Positions 1 through 7,820 of a DNA stretch of 19,394 bases are shown here, piece by piece. The stretch is from JAZKFP01 sp040386355 (GTDB taxonomy: Bacteria; Pseudomonadota; Gammaproteobacteria; Pseudomonadales; UBA6940). The position numbers and the translations under genes were made by a program. The first letter of the stretch is position 1; the number at the start of each line of letters is the position of its first letter. Location of the stretch: contig JAZKFP010000239.1 in NCBI GenBank assembly GCA_040386355.1, forward strand, positions 1-19,394, given 5' to 3'. The notes under the pieces were generated by a model. It did not search any database, was not told where the DNA came from, and worked only from the letters and a program-made list of their open reading frames with translations.

Positions 1-109
1 ACTAAATGCGGACTTGGTTCACAGAACGAAAAATTCGTAATGCCTTAGTAATGGCTTTTAATTTTTAAATCACATTTAAAATACAAACTTGACGTTTTTT
101 TGAACAATT

Positions 110-114
110 GGAGG
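110..114 (+). promoter_or_regulatory. Shine-Dalgarno that fixes the amidotransferase start
   Basis: GGAGG lies 8 nt before the GTG at 123. It overlaps the TTG at 108 that would open the longest frame, so TTG cannot be the start served by this site. Starting at GTG 123 also places Cys as residue 2, as the enzyme family requires. Confidence 0.85.
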
Positions 115-122
115 TGTTATCG

Positions 123-2105
123 GTGTGTGGTTTGGTCGCAGTGTTTGATTCCGCAGGAATTAAATCGGAAGAAAAACCAATTCTTTCTCGAATGTTGCAG
201 ACATTGACGCATCGGGGTCCAGACGCAGCAGGCGAATATATTCAGCCCACACTTTTTTTGGGACATCGTCGTCTTAGCATTATTGATCAAAGTGGCGGCG
301 TTCAGCCAATGAAAGATGTAACGACAGGTGTCGCATTAGCGTTTAATGGAGAAATATTTAACTTTATTGAATTGCGGGAAGAATTATCACGCCAAGGAAT
401 TATGTGCACGAGCCAAAGCGACACGGAAGTTTTATTACGTTGGTTTTTATATCGTGGTCCAGCTGGATTCGCAGATTTAAATGGCCAGTTTTCCTGCGTG
501 TTTTGGGATCCGCGAAAGCAACACCTTATTTTTGCGCGTGACCGCTTCGGTATAGCTCCATTGTTTTACACACAAATTGGTTCACGGTGGTTATTTGCAT
601 CTGAAATAAAAGCATTAGTAAAAAGTGGCTGGTTTAAAACTGAACTTGATATGGCAAGCTTGTCAGACATTGCAGTAACCTGGGCGCCGATTGGAAACGC
701 GACTGCTTTTAAAAATGTTTATTCGGTTTTACCTGGACATTACGGAATTCTCACTGCATCTCATACTTTTTCAAGTCAACCATTTCACACAGAGCCTTTT
801 GTACGACCAGAAAAAAAAGCTTCGATTTTATCTCTTAAAGAATTAACGGAAAAAATTGGTCAAGCGTTGGAAGACTCCGTACGAATTCGATTACGTGCAG
901 ATGTTCCAATAGCAGCGTATTTATCTGGTGGACTTGATTCTTCCATTACAACTGCACTTATTCGACGCTTACATGGTGAACGTCTCGATGCATTTTCCCT
1001 GCAATTTGAGCATCAAGAATTAGACGAAAGTCTGTATCAAGCGGCAATGGCAAAAGCATTAGGCGTTCGACATCACACGGTACGTGTAAGTGATGAAGAT
1101 GTTGCACGTAATTTAGTAGAAGGTATTTTTCATACGGAAGTACCGACGTTACGCAGTGCTCCGATTCCTATGGGATTATTATCACGCTTTGTACAGCAAG
1201 CGGGTTTCAAAGTGGTAATGACAGGTGAAGGCGCTGATGAATTTTTTATTGGCTATGATTTGTTTAAAGAAACAAAAGTCCGAGCTTTCTGGGGTTCGCA
1301 GTTAAATTCCACGTGGCGACCGGCATTATTAAATAGGCTTTACCCATATTTAGCGCACTCACCGACTGCATCAATACCCTATTGGCGAAAACTTTTTACT
1401 GAAAATTCGATTAAGAATGGGCACGTAGATCTAATCCATGATCTCGATTTTTCACATCGGCCTCGTTGGTTAACCGGCAGACGACTGCTGCAATTTTTGG
1501 GGCAACGTTGGCATGACGAAGCGCTGTCAACCACTGAAAGCGGATTAGAATTTCGATTAGCACATTTAGTAAAACCCTTGTCACGTTTTTCTAAACCCAT
1601 GGATCGTGCGCAGCAATTAGAAATTGATACGTTGCTTGCCAACTATTTATTAAGTACCCAAGGTGATCGAATGCTTATGTGGCATTCTATTGAAGGCCGA
1701 TTTCCATTTTTAGATCATTCGCTGACTAATATTTTAGCGGAAATTCCAAGCCATCTTAAAATGCCTGGCTTACGGGAAAAATATTTATTGAAACTAGCCT
1801 GCTCAGAAAATATTCCAGAGCTTATTATGCGTCGGCCTAAAGTGCCGTATCGTGGTCCCGATGGACGATCTTTCACCCAAGGATATGGTCGAGATCTACT
1901 TGAACATTTTACGTCACCTGGTGTTATTAAAAACTGCGGCTACTTTGATGAAAAACGTGTCGAGTTTTTGAAAGACAAATTATACAAAGGCCGCGCAATT
2001 GGGTTTGCCGATCATATGGCATTAATGTGGATTCTTACTACTCAAATTTGGCATGCGATTTTCGTTGATGGAATCAATGTGAAAGCAGATATACCTGCGC
2101 CATAA
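123..2105 (+). CDS. asnB: Asparagine synthase-type glutamine amidotransferase (class II)
   Basis: This enzyme should hydrolyse glutamine and pass the ammonia to an acyl-adenylate formed in its C-terminal domain, giving an amide. The start is GTG 123 (660 aa), because the next codon is then the Cys that serves as N-terminal nucleophile after Met removal (CGLVAVF). Visible glutaminase motifs are HRGPDAAG, LGHRRLSIID, FNGEIFNF and SDTEVLL. The synthetase half has the PP-loop SGGLDSS at about residues 268-274 and GEGADEFF further on. The length suits AsnB-like amidotransferases of secondary pathways, including the exosortase A-associated amidotransferase group, rather than the E. coli asparagine synthetase B of about 554 aa. 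It opens the run with a carrier protein, ligase and second amidating enzyme, so the acceptor may not be free aspartate. The symbol denotes family only. A repeat begins directly after its stop. Confidence 0.9.
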   Translation: MCGLVAVFDSAGIKSEEKPILSRMLQTLTHRGPDAAGEYIQPTLFLGHRRLSIIDQSGGVQPMKDVTTGVALAFNGEIFNFIELREELSRQGIMCTSQSDTEVLLRWFLYRGPAGFADLNGQFSCVFWDPRKQHLIFARDRFGIAPLFYTQIGSRWLFASEIKALVKSGWFKTELDMASLSDIAVTWAPIGNATAFKNVYSVLPGHYGILTASHTFSSQPFHTEPFVRPEKKASILSLKELTEKIGQALEDSVRIRLRADVPIAAYLSGGLDSSITTALIRRLHGERLDAFSLQFEHQELDESLYQAAMAKALGVRHHTVRVSDEDVARNLVEGIFHTEVPTLRSAPIPMGLLSRFVQQAGFKVVMTGEGADEFFIGYDLFKETKVRAFWGSQLNSTWRPALLNRLYPYLAHSPTASIPYWRKLFTENSIKNGHVDLIHDLDFSHRPRWLTGRRLLQFLGQRWHDEALSTTESGLEFRLAHLVKPLSRFSKPMDRAQQLEIDTLLANYLLSTQGDRMLMWHSIEGRFPFLDHSLTNILAEIPSHLKMPGLREKYLLKLACSENIPELIMRRPKVPYRGPDGRSFTQGYGRDLLEHFTSPGVIKNCGYFDEKRVEFLKDKLYKGRAIGFADHMALMWILTTQIWHAIFVDGINVKADIPAP

Positions 2106-2108
2106 TAA

Positions 2109-2327
2109 TTTTCCATGGTGAAATATTTTATGAAAGATGTTTTGTGGGAAAGTACATGCGGGCGAAAGATTATTCGCCCCTACGGTATCCGTTAGAGATT
2201 TATGTATTTTTAGGAAATAGATCATTATGTGTAGGGGCGAATAATCTTTCGCCCGTGTTGAGCGCTGCCTATTACTTGTTAAATATTAGAAGAGTGTTTT
2301 AGGAAATCTCATGTGCGTTTGGTATAT
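2109..2327 (+). repeat. MITE-like repeat, copy 1 (full length)
   Basis: This 219-bp non-coding element recurs at 7821-8002 and 14201-14438 in the same orientation. Its core is a perfect 25-nt inverted pair, 2159-2183 and 2231-2255. Each arm is itself a small hairpin (GGGCGAA, 6-nt loop, TTCGCCC). The right end (ATCTCATGTGCGTTTGGTATAT) is the inverse complement, with mismatches, of the left terminus seen in copies 2 and 3. The left terminal repeat is not clearly recognisable here, where the element abuts the amidotransferase stop. It fills most of the gap between that gene and the carrier-protein gene. No reading frame of note lies inside it, so any mobility would depend on a transposase elsewhere. 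Confidence 0.85.
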
Positions 2328-2328
2328 T
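2320..2328 (+). promoter_or_regulatory. Possible outward extended -10 at the repeat's right end
   Basis: TGG-TATATT fits the extended -10 pattern TGn-TATAAT with one mismatch in the hexamer. It would start transcription about 40 nt upstream of the carrier-protein ATG at 2374. No convincing -35 is visible, and the call rests on pattern alone. Confidence 0.3.
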
Positions 2329-2361
2329 TGTTAAATGATTATGCAATTTTTTATGATAAAT

Positions 2362-2365
2362 GAGG
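2362..2365 (+). promoter_or_regulatory. Shine-Dalgarno that fixes the carrier-protein start
   Basis: GAGG, within GAGGAAAG, lies 8 nt before the ATG at 2374. The ATG at 2335 that opens the longest frame has no comparable site and would add a 13-residue tail unlike the family. Confidence 0.75.
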
Positions 2366-2373
2366 AAAGCAAA

Positions 2374-2637
2374 ATGAGTGATTCCAAAACTGGTGAGATA
2401 AAAGATCAAGTGCGTACTTTTATTTTGTCGCATTTTTTATTTACTGACGATTCAACTCAATTAGCGGACAACGCATCCTTTTTGGATGAAGGAATTGTGG
2501 ATTCAACTGGCATGATGGAAGTTATTTTTTTTCTAGAAGATCATTTCAAAATAAAAATTGATGATTCAGAAATGGTACCGGAACATTTGGATTCAATAAA
2601 TCATATTGAAGTATTTGTGCAGCGTAAATTAAAATAA
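2374..2637 (+). CDS. Acyl carrier protein
   Basis: This small acidic protein (87 aa from ATG 2374) is a stand-alone acyl or aminoacyl carrier. The phosphopantetheine attachment site is Ser44 in GIVDSTGMMEV, followed by the helix VIFFLEDHF that carrier proteins use to meet partner enzymes. The usual DSL is DST here. It is probably not the housekeeping AcpP, whose genes sit among fatty-acid synthesis genes. The AMP-forming ligase starts 3 nt after its stop, so the two are likely translated together and the ligase probably loads this carrier. Stand-alone carriers of this kind occur beside exosortase A-associated ligases and in small amide or lipid pathways. What it carries cannot be read from the sequence. 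Confidence 0.88.
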   Translation: MSDSKTGEIKDQVRTFILSHFLFTDDSTQLADNASFLDEGIVDSTGMMEVIFFLEDHFKIKIDDSEMVPEHLDSINHIEVFVQRKLK

Positions 2638-2640
2638 CGT

Positions 2641-4224
2641 ATGTCGCATTCGTATTTGCTTCTTCAACGGTTGATCGACACTGCATTACGATTGCCGGAC
2701 CAGACTGCACTAATTTGTGGACAGCGAACTATTCGTTACACACATTTGTTGTTGTGGATTCAACAAACCAGCAATTTTTTTGCGCAGCTTCTTTCAAATC
2801 CTAAAGTTCTTCCTAACGATAAGACACATAATACGCCGATTGATAATATTGGTTTGCGAATTGGTATTTATTTAGAATCTTCTGCGGAATATGTAGTAGC
2901 AACCTATGCGCTTTGGCAATTAGGTTATTGCGTCATTGCCTTACCACCAAAAATGACAACAGAAGAATGGAAACGTACGGCAGAAAAATTTCATTTAGAC
3001 GTACTGATTACCGATGACAAACGTTACGAACGTTGGCGTAATGAAATATATATTCCTGTATTGCAGGTTCCTGCATTACGTCTTTCTGCGCTTAATCAAT
3101 ACGCTATTTATTTGCCTGCAACAATCAGTTTTTCGCACGATTTAAATAGTGTGGCACTTATTTTATTAACTTCTGGCTCAACTGGCGAACCAAAAGGCGT
3201 TAAATTAACCCATCAAAATTTAGCCTCAAACACTGCCGCTATTCAACAATGTGTTCCCATTCATGAAGGCGATATCACGCATTTAGTATTGCCTATGCAA
3301 CATTCATTTGGTCAATCGGTTTTGCATACGCATTTAACAGTAGGTGCAACGCTTATTATTGATCCGGGTATGGTTTTTCCTCAACGTACGTTAACGGCTA
3401 TGGCGCAAGCAAAAATCACCAGTTTTTACGGTGTACCTGCAATGTTTGTACGTTTATTACAACAAAATAATATTCAAGAATTAGATTGGTCGAGTTTGCG
3501 CTACGTAGCGCAAGCCGGTGGTGCGATGTCGGAAGAAACAGTTAAACACGTAGAAAAAATTTGGCCAAGTGTGAAAATATTTTTAATGTATGGTCAAACT
3601 GAAGCTACTGCACGTATCACCTGTCATGAATATTTACAGACAAAGAAAACGTATGGTGAGAAAACAAGCTGCTCAGTTGGTCGCGCTTTACCTAATATTG
3701 AAATATCAATTCAAAAAGAAAATCACGTTCTGACCTATGATCAAGAAGGTGAAATTTGCGTTCGTGGCTCAAATGTAATGGCAGGTTATCTGGACGAACC
3801 CATTGCAAGCTCTGAAGCTATTCAACAGGGTTGGTTGCATACGGGTGATTGGGGATATGTAGATCAAGCAAGTTTTCTGCATATTACAGCACGCATTGCT
3901 GAATTTTTTAAAGTCAGCGGTTATCGAATATCAGCGCAAGAAATTGAGCGTGTTGTGTTGAGTTTTCCTGGAGTAAAAGCGGTTGCTGCGGTTGCTATTC
4001 CAGATCCAATTGCAGGAGAAGTGCCTCATGTGTGTATTTGTTGGGATTTAAACGCTGAACGACCAGAAAATGAAGTGCTTGCCTACTATCGACAGCACGT
4101 CGAACTTTATAAAATGCCGCGTGCCATTCATAGTGTGGAAGAGTTTCCTCTGACATTGTCCGGAAAATTACGTCGTGGCGCATTGCGTGATTGGGTGATG
4201 CAGAAAATACAAACCCACAAATAA
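2641..4224 (+). CDS. AMP-forming acyl/amino-acid ligase (ANL superfamily)
   Basis: The enzyme should activate a carboxylic acid with ATP to an acyl-adenylate and load it on CoA or, more likely here, on the adjacent carrier protein. All core ANL motifs are present in 527 aa: the P-loop TSGSTGEPKG at residues 177-186, YGQTEAT, GEICVRG, LHTGDWGYVD, the hinge region FFKVSGYRIS and the C-terminal catalytic Lys509 in LTLSGKLRRG. It has no fused carrier or condensation domain. It resembles the exosortase A system-associated acyl-CoA ligase type. The ATG lies 3 nt after the carrier-protein stop with no clear ribosome site, which suggests translational coupling. The substrate is unknown. An aryl or amino acid is as plausible as a fatty acid, since the specificity pocket cannot be judged by eye. 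Confidence 0.88.
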   Translation: MSHSYLLLQRLIDTALRLPDQTALICGQRTIRYTHLLLWIQQTSNFFAQLLSNPKVLPNDKTHNTPIDNIGLRIGIYLESSAEYVVATYALWQLGYCVIALPPKMTTEEWKRTAEKFHLDVLITDDKRYERWRNEIYIPVLQVPALRLSALNQYAIYLPATISFSHDLNSVALILLTSGSTGEPKGVKLTHQNLASNTAAIQQCVPIHEGDITHLVLPMQHSFGQSVLHTHLTVGATLIIDPGMVFPQRTLTAMAQAKITSFYGVPAMFVRLLQQNNIQELDWSSLRYVAQAGGAMSEETVKHVEKIWPSVKIFLMYGQTEATARITCHEYLQTKKTYGEKTSCSVGRALPNIEISIQKENHVLTYDQEGEICVRGSNVMAGYLDEPIASSEAIQQGWLHTGDWGYVDQASFLHITARIAEFFKVSGYRISAQEIERVVLSFPGVKAVAAVAIPDPIAGEVPHVCICWDLNAERPENEVLAYYRQHVELYKMPRAIHSVEEFPLTLSGKLRRGALRDWVMQKIQTHK

Positions 4225-4249
4225 ATTTGCTATTAATGGAGAATACATT

Positions 4250-5227
4250 GTGAGTTCCAAACTTCATCCCAACCTTGCTATTGATTTAGACGCTGAAATT
4301 GAACGCATTGCGCAGTGGATGCGTCAGAGTCTTGGGCGTCAATTACGAAAACGTGGCTGTGTGATTGCAATGTCCGGAGGGATCGATAGTGCAGTAACCG
4401 CTGGCTTGTGTGTAAAAGCAATAGGACCTGATCGCGTATTTGGTTTAATGTTGCCAGAACAAGATTCTTCTTCAAACAGCACACAGCGCGGCAAAGAATT
4501 AATGCGCAGTTTAGGAATTCAAGCAATTGAACAAAATATTTCTGAATCGTTGTCGGCGCTAGGTTGCTATAAAGCACGTGATGCAGCAATTCAATCGGTT
4601 TTCCCCACCTATAAACCAGACTCTTGGAAAAACAAAATTCGAATTACTGGTGGTTTGCAGGGGCAATTTAATCGTTTTGAATTAGTGGTTGAAGATCCGA
4701 AGGGTGCACAATTTACTGAAGAACTACCATTGGAAGCCTATTTAACAATTGTTGCCGCAACCAATTATAAACAACGTCTTCGTAAATCGATTGAATATTT
4801 TCACGCGGACCGTTTGAATTACGCTGTTATGGGTACACCTAATCGCTTGGAATATAAATTAGGGTTTTTTGTAAAAAATGGCGATGGTTCTGCGGATTTG
4901 AAACCCATTGCACATTTGTATAAATCCCAAGTCTACGCGATGGCACCAAAAGTCGGTGTACCAGAAAGTATCTGTAACGCGACTCCAACAACCGATACCT
5001 ACAGCCTGGAACAAGGCCAAGATGAATTTTATTTTGCATTACCTTATGCGCAGATGGATGTTGCAATGTGGTGTTATGAAAAACAACGTTCTGCAAATGA
5101 ATTGGCAAAATTAATTTCTATTTCACCTGAGCAAGCAGAATTTGTATTAACTGATATTCGGCGAAAAATTGAAACGACTGCACCGCTGCATTGGGCGGGT
5201 TTGCATTTATTAAATACGGAATCATAA
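4250..5227 (+). CDS. NAD synthetase-like ATP-dependent amidating enzyme
   Basis: The fold is that of ammonia-dependent NAD synthetase (NadE), which adenylates a carboxylate and amidates it. The PP-loop is SGGIDSAV (residues 42-49), followed by GTPNRLEYKLGFF and NGDGSADLKPIAHLYKSQV, matching the NadE order GT-N-E, LGYFTKYGDG, D-PI-DLYK. It has 325 aa against about 275 for E. coli NadE. The extra length lies in a loop around residues 110-165, between the PP-loop half and the GT-N-E motif. It has no N-terminal glutaminase domain, so it needs free ammonia or a partner. The start is GTG 4250 with GGAGA 7 nt upstream. Sitting between an acyl ligase and two hydrolases, it is probably a pathway enzyme amidating a related substrate rather than the cell's NAD synthetase, but NAD synthesis cannot be excluded. 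Confidence 0.8.
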   Translation: MSSKLHPNLAIDLDAEIERIAQWMRQSLGRQLRKRGCVIAMSGGIDSAVTAGLCVKAIGPDRVFGLMLPEQDSSSNSTQRGKELMRSLGIQAIEQNISESLSALGCYKARDAAIQSVFPTYKPDSWKNKIRITGGLQGQFNRFELVVEDPKGAQFTEELPLEAYLTIVAATNYKQRLRKSIEYFHADRLNYAVMGTPNRLEYKLGFFVKNGDGSADLKPIAHLYKSQVYAMAPKVGVPESICNATPTTDTYSLEQGQDEFYFALPYAQMDVAMWCYEKQRSANELAKLISISPEQAEFVLTDIRRKIETTAPLHWAGLHLLNTES

Positions 5228-5234
5228 GTAGTAC

Positions 5235-6116
5235 ATGACTATTGAGCGACAATTTCAATTTATCCCGACTGATACCGGTCAGTGCTATGTCGCGACGTAT
5301 CAAAACACAGATAAAAAATCCACAACAGGAATTATTTTAGTACCGCCTATTGGTCATGAATATTTTCGTTGTCACCATTGGATGACTGAAACATCTGTAG
5401 CCCTAGCAGAACAGGGATTTTATGTGTTGCGTTTAGATGGTCCAGGTCAAGGCGACTCAACAGGTGATTGGGTACACTCAACGCCGCAGCAATGGATTGA
5501 TGCGATTAACGTTGTTAAAACCTGGGGACGTGACCATTTAGCAATTCGACGCTGGGCTGCATTAGGAATTCGTATGGGTGGTTCATTATTGCAATTAGCG
5601 AGTTTGCAAAATTTATTAACCTTTCGCGTTATTGCTGCGTGGCAACCGATTGTACAAGGTACAGATTATTTAAATAATTTACGTGCGGCGCATCAAGTCA
5701 TGATTCGAGATCATCGCAGATTTTGGTTATCTCAGATAGGAAATACAATTTCTGAATCATTAACAAAAGAATGGATGCAAAAAAATATTCAACAAAATAA
5801 TGCTGAAGAATGCTTGGGTTTTTATTATGGGCCTTCATGGTTGGAGTGGATGCAAGCAATAACAATGAAGGCCATGGCGCCTGCAAGTCAATATCAAAAA
5901 TCTCAATCCATTTGGTTGAGTGATAAACATACTTTAAAAAATTTGCCTGAAGCTACCGCACATATTGACGGAGCAGCAGGCAGTGAATGGATTGTTCAAA
6001 CTACAGAGGATGATATTAATTGGTTTGATCCTAATCATATTGAACAACGTATTTATGCAACCGATGCAAAAATGCAGTTAGTGGATGCTTTGGTGAAATA
6101 TGCCTTCCGAAAATAG
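5235..6116 (+). CDS. Alpha/beta hydrolase-fold protein, nucleophile replaced (XrtA-hydrolase-2-like)
   Basis: This is a 293-aa cytoplasmic protein with an alpha/beta hydrolase N-terminal half: strand and oxyanion region IILVPPIGHEY, then VLRLDGPGQGDSTGD. The nucleophile elbow reads GIRMGG, so the position normally Ser in GxSxG is Arg113. The pattern resembles the exosortase A system-associated hydrolase 2 type, which as I recall also lacks a standard Ser there. It is therefore either a non-canonical enzyme or a structural partner of the next gene. The C-terminal third is weakly conserved. It starts 7 nt after the NadE-like gene and overlaps the next hydrolase by 17 nt, so it is surely co-transcribed. 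The family match comes from motif memory, not a search. Confidence 0.72.
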   Translation: MTIERQFQFIPTDTGQCYVATYQNTDKKSTTGIILVPPIGHEYFRCHHWMTETSVALAEQGFYVLRLDGPGQGDSTGDWVHSTPQQWIDAINVVKTWGRDHLAIRRWAALGIRMGGSLLQLASLQNLLTFRVIAAWQPIVQGTDYLNNLRAAHQVMIRDHRRFWLSQIGNTISESLTKEWMQKNIQQNNAEECLGFYYGPSWLEWMQAITMKAMAPASQYQKSQSIWLSDKHTLKNLPEATAHIDGAAGSEWIVQTTEDDINWFDPNHIEQRIYATDAKMQLVDALVKYAFRK

Positions 6117-6963
6117 TATTCAAGATGTTTTTACCTTAGGACGACATAATCATTTAGTAGCGATTATGGAACGACCTTGTTTATTAGAACGACAACAATT
6201 AGTTGTAATGATTAATGCAGGTTTAGTTCCCCATGTTGGTCCTTTTCGAATGCATGTTGATTTATCTCGAGCTCTAGTGGACCAAGGAATTGCTTCGCTG
6301 CGTTTTGATCTTTCTGGAATTGGCGACAGTCAATGGCCCATAAACGCGGCGGTTGGCGTTGAACAACATCTTCAAGATATGGACGATTTAACGGCGTGGA
6401 TTCAACAGAATTTTCCAGATTATAGCGTGTGGGTTTTTGGTTCGTGCACTGGCGCTGATTACGCGCATCAAGTGCTATGTCATCATGCATTATTTGTAGG
6501 TGGTATTTTTTTAGACGGTTATGCTTACCCAACTTTTGGATTTCATGCACGCAAAATTGCAGACTTATTGAAATCACCCTCTCGATTAATCGCTGCAATT
6601 GGTCGCCGCTGCCTTCAACCCCTCACAAGAAAAAAAGTCGAGTCGCATGCAGACTTAAATCTAGAAACTCAGTCTTTTACATGGACATTACCACCAAAAA
6701 CTGAAACTGAACAAGATTACCAAGACTGGTTAAATCGAAATTTATTTTGGTTAAATGTATTCTCAGGTGGAGCGCACGATTATTTTCGCTATTCTCATCA
6801 AATATACGATGCGTTTCCAAAACTAGCCCTGCAAGAACGCTGCGAAATTATTCACTTACCGCGAGCGGATCATTTATACACGCGAGTATTAGATCGAAAA
6901 ATGGTTATTGAAATGATTGTCGATTGGATGATTAATCGGTGTCCGGAAGTTGTAAAACTTTAA
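6100..6963 (+). CDS. Alpha/beta hydrolase with Cys at the nucleophile elbow (XrtA-hydrolase-1-like)
   Basis: This 287-aa protein has an alpha/beta hydrolase pattern: VVMINAGLVPHVGPFR, then SLRFDLSGIGDS. The elbow GSCTG (residues 114-118) puts Cys116 at the nucleophile position, as in dienelactone-hydrolase-like enzymes, and His258 in RADHLYT is the likely catalytic His. It recalls the exosortase A system-associated hydrolase 1 type. A Cys nucleophile would suit thioester or acyl-transfer chemistry on the carrier protein, which is inference. The start overlaps the previous hydrolase by 17 nt, and the two look like diverged paralogues acting as a pair. The 3' end overlaps the convergent gtrA-like gene by 32 bp, leaving no room for a shared terminator. 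Confidence 0.75.
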   Translation: MPSENSIQDVFTLGRHNHLVAIMERPCLLERQQLVVMINAGLVPHVGPFRMHVDLSRALVDQGIASLRFDLSGIGDSQWPINAAVGVEQHLQDMDDLTAWIQQNFPDYSVWVFGSCTGADYAHQVLCHHALFVGGIFLDGYAYPTFGFHARKIADLLKSPSRLIAAIGRRCLQPLTRKKVESHADLNLETQSFTWTLPPKTETEQDYQDWLNRNLFWLNVFSGGAHDYFRYSHQIYDAFPKLALQERCEIIHLPRADHLYTRVLDRKMVIEMIVDWMINRCPEVVKL

Positions 6964-7363
6964 AAATCCAAAAGCGGCTCAATACAAAATTTAGAACTAA
7001 AATAATTCCTGTTGTCAGTAATTGAGCAGCAAAATAATACAGGTTGAGTGAAGTAATTAAATAATGCATTAATGCATAAGTAAATAGCCAACCTACAAGA
7101 ACCAAAATAATAAAGCGTTTACCAGCGTGAACATGTAATGCATTACTGTGAAAAGTAAAAAAATAATTTAATAAATAATTAAAACCCGCACTGATAATAT
7201 ATCCAATGCCAGAAGCTGTTGGGGCAGAACACCAGTCTGCTTTAACCAGTATCCATAAAATGAAATATTGTATTACAGTTGCTAATAAACCTACGAATAA
7301 AAAGCGAAATCCTTGACGAGCAAGATGCTGATTAAAAATATATTGCTTTAAAAAATCCATCAT
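6932..7363 (-). CDS. GtrA-family small membrane protein
   Basis: This is a 143-aa protein with four predicted membrane helices, beginning in the typical family way (FRFLFVGLLATVIQYFI) and ending with VLNFVLSRFWIFK. Other segments are IGYIISAGFNYLLNYFFTF and ILVLVGWLFTYALM. GtrA proteins are thought to flip a polyprenyl-phosphate-linked sugar across the inner membrane for a partner GtrB and a GT-C transferase. Candidate partners lie at the other end of this window (18279-19226 and 14444-18166), with the copper operon between. The start may be either Met of an ATG-ATG pair. It is convergent with, and overlaps by 32 bp, the last hydrolase gene. Upstream on its own strand is the inverted-repeat cluster at 7507-7828. 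Confidence 0.88.
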   Translation of the reverse strand: MMDFLKQYIFNQHLARQGFRFLFVGLLATVIQYFILWILVKADWCSAPTASGIGYIISAGFNYLLNYFFTFHSNALHVHAGKRFIILVLVGWLFTYALMHYLITSLNLYYFAAQLLTTGIILVLNFVLSRFWIFKVLQLPDTD

Positions 7364-7601
7364 GGATGTATCTCAAGCTAAATTGTTAAAACAAAACCAC
7401 TTTAAAACACTCATACCCGATGATGGGAACAAGTGGCATTTATCAGTTCACGACCTAGAATGTAGTGTAAATGTAGGATATTTACTAAGGTAAGCTTGGC
7501 TTTAAGTATATACCCGTAGCGTTTGAAAATTAGGTTAAATGAAATGGTTGAGCATGAAGATTTTTTTTCGATTGCACGTCGTCTTGACGCAGCGTAGCCA
7601 C

Positions 7602-7727
7602 TATACCAAACGCATATGAGTTTTCCCGGTTGTTGCATAGCTCACTCGCCTGCTCACCTATATATTTATAGGCTCCGCGGGCTTATTTCGCATGCGCCTA
7701 CGGGAAAACCAATCTGCATTCGGTATA
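7602..7727. repeat. 126-bp mini-element with 26-bp terminal inverted repeats
   Basis: The ends 7602-7627 and 7702-7727 are inverse complements at 21 of 26 positions, both running TATACC...TTTTCCC from the outside. The same terminal sequence (TATA, AACGCA, ATGAG, TTTTCC) bounds the 219-bp repeat, so both probably depend on one transposase. The interior carries a perfect palindrome CCTATA-TATT-TATAGG. There is no coding capacity. Confidence 0.7.
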
Positions 7728-7733
7728 TACGCA

Positions 7734-7761
7734 CGCAAGAGTGCTGTGACGCGCTCTTGCG
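7734..7761. repeat. Strong hairpin inside the inverted-repeat cluster
   Basis: CGCAAGAG (7734-7741) pairs with CTCTTGCG (7754-7761). Three further pairs, one of them G-T, extend the stem to 11 bp around a 6-nt loop. No T-run follows on either strand, so it does not look like an intrinsic terminator. Confidence 0.6.
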
Positions 7762-7820
7762 GTCTTAACATATTAAGTGGAAAAAAAGATCATGATAACA
7801 CCTAATTTTCAAACGCTACG

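Noticed and set aside
1..68. Tail of an upstream gene at the left edge, or a tiny ORF (6-68)
   Set aside because: Two frames are open at the edge and close at 40 and 48, and a 20-codon frame runs 6-68. None gives a recognisable peptide, so nothing can be assigned.
108..122. TTG start giving a 665-aa amidotransferase
   Set aside because: It overlaps the Shine-Dalgarno and would put five residues before the catalytic Cys, which must be exposed at the N-terminus after Met removal.
7411..7638. 75-codon open frame on the minus strand
   Set aside because: It runs through the inverted-repeat arm and mini-element terminus, has no ribosome site or protein features, and is best explained as chance.
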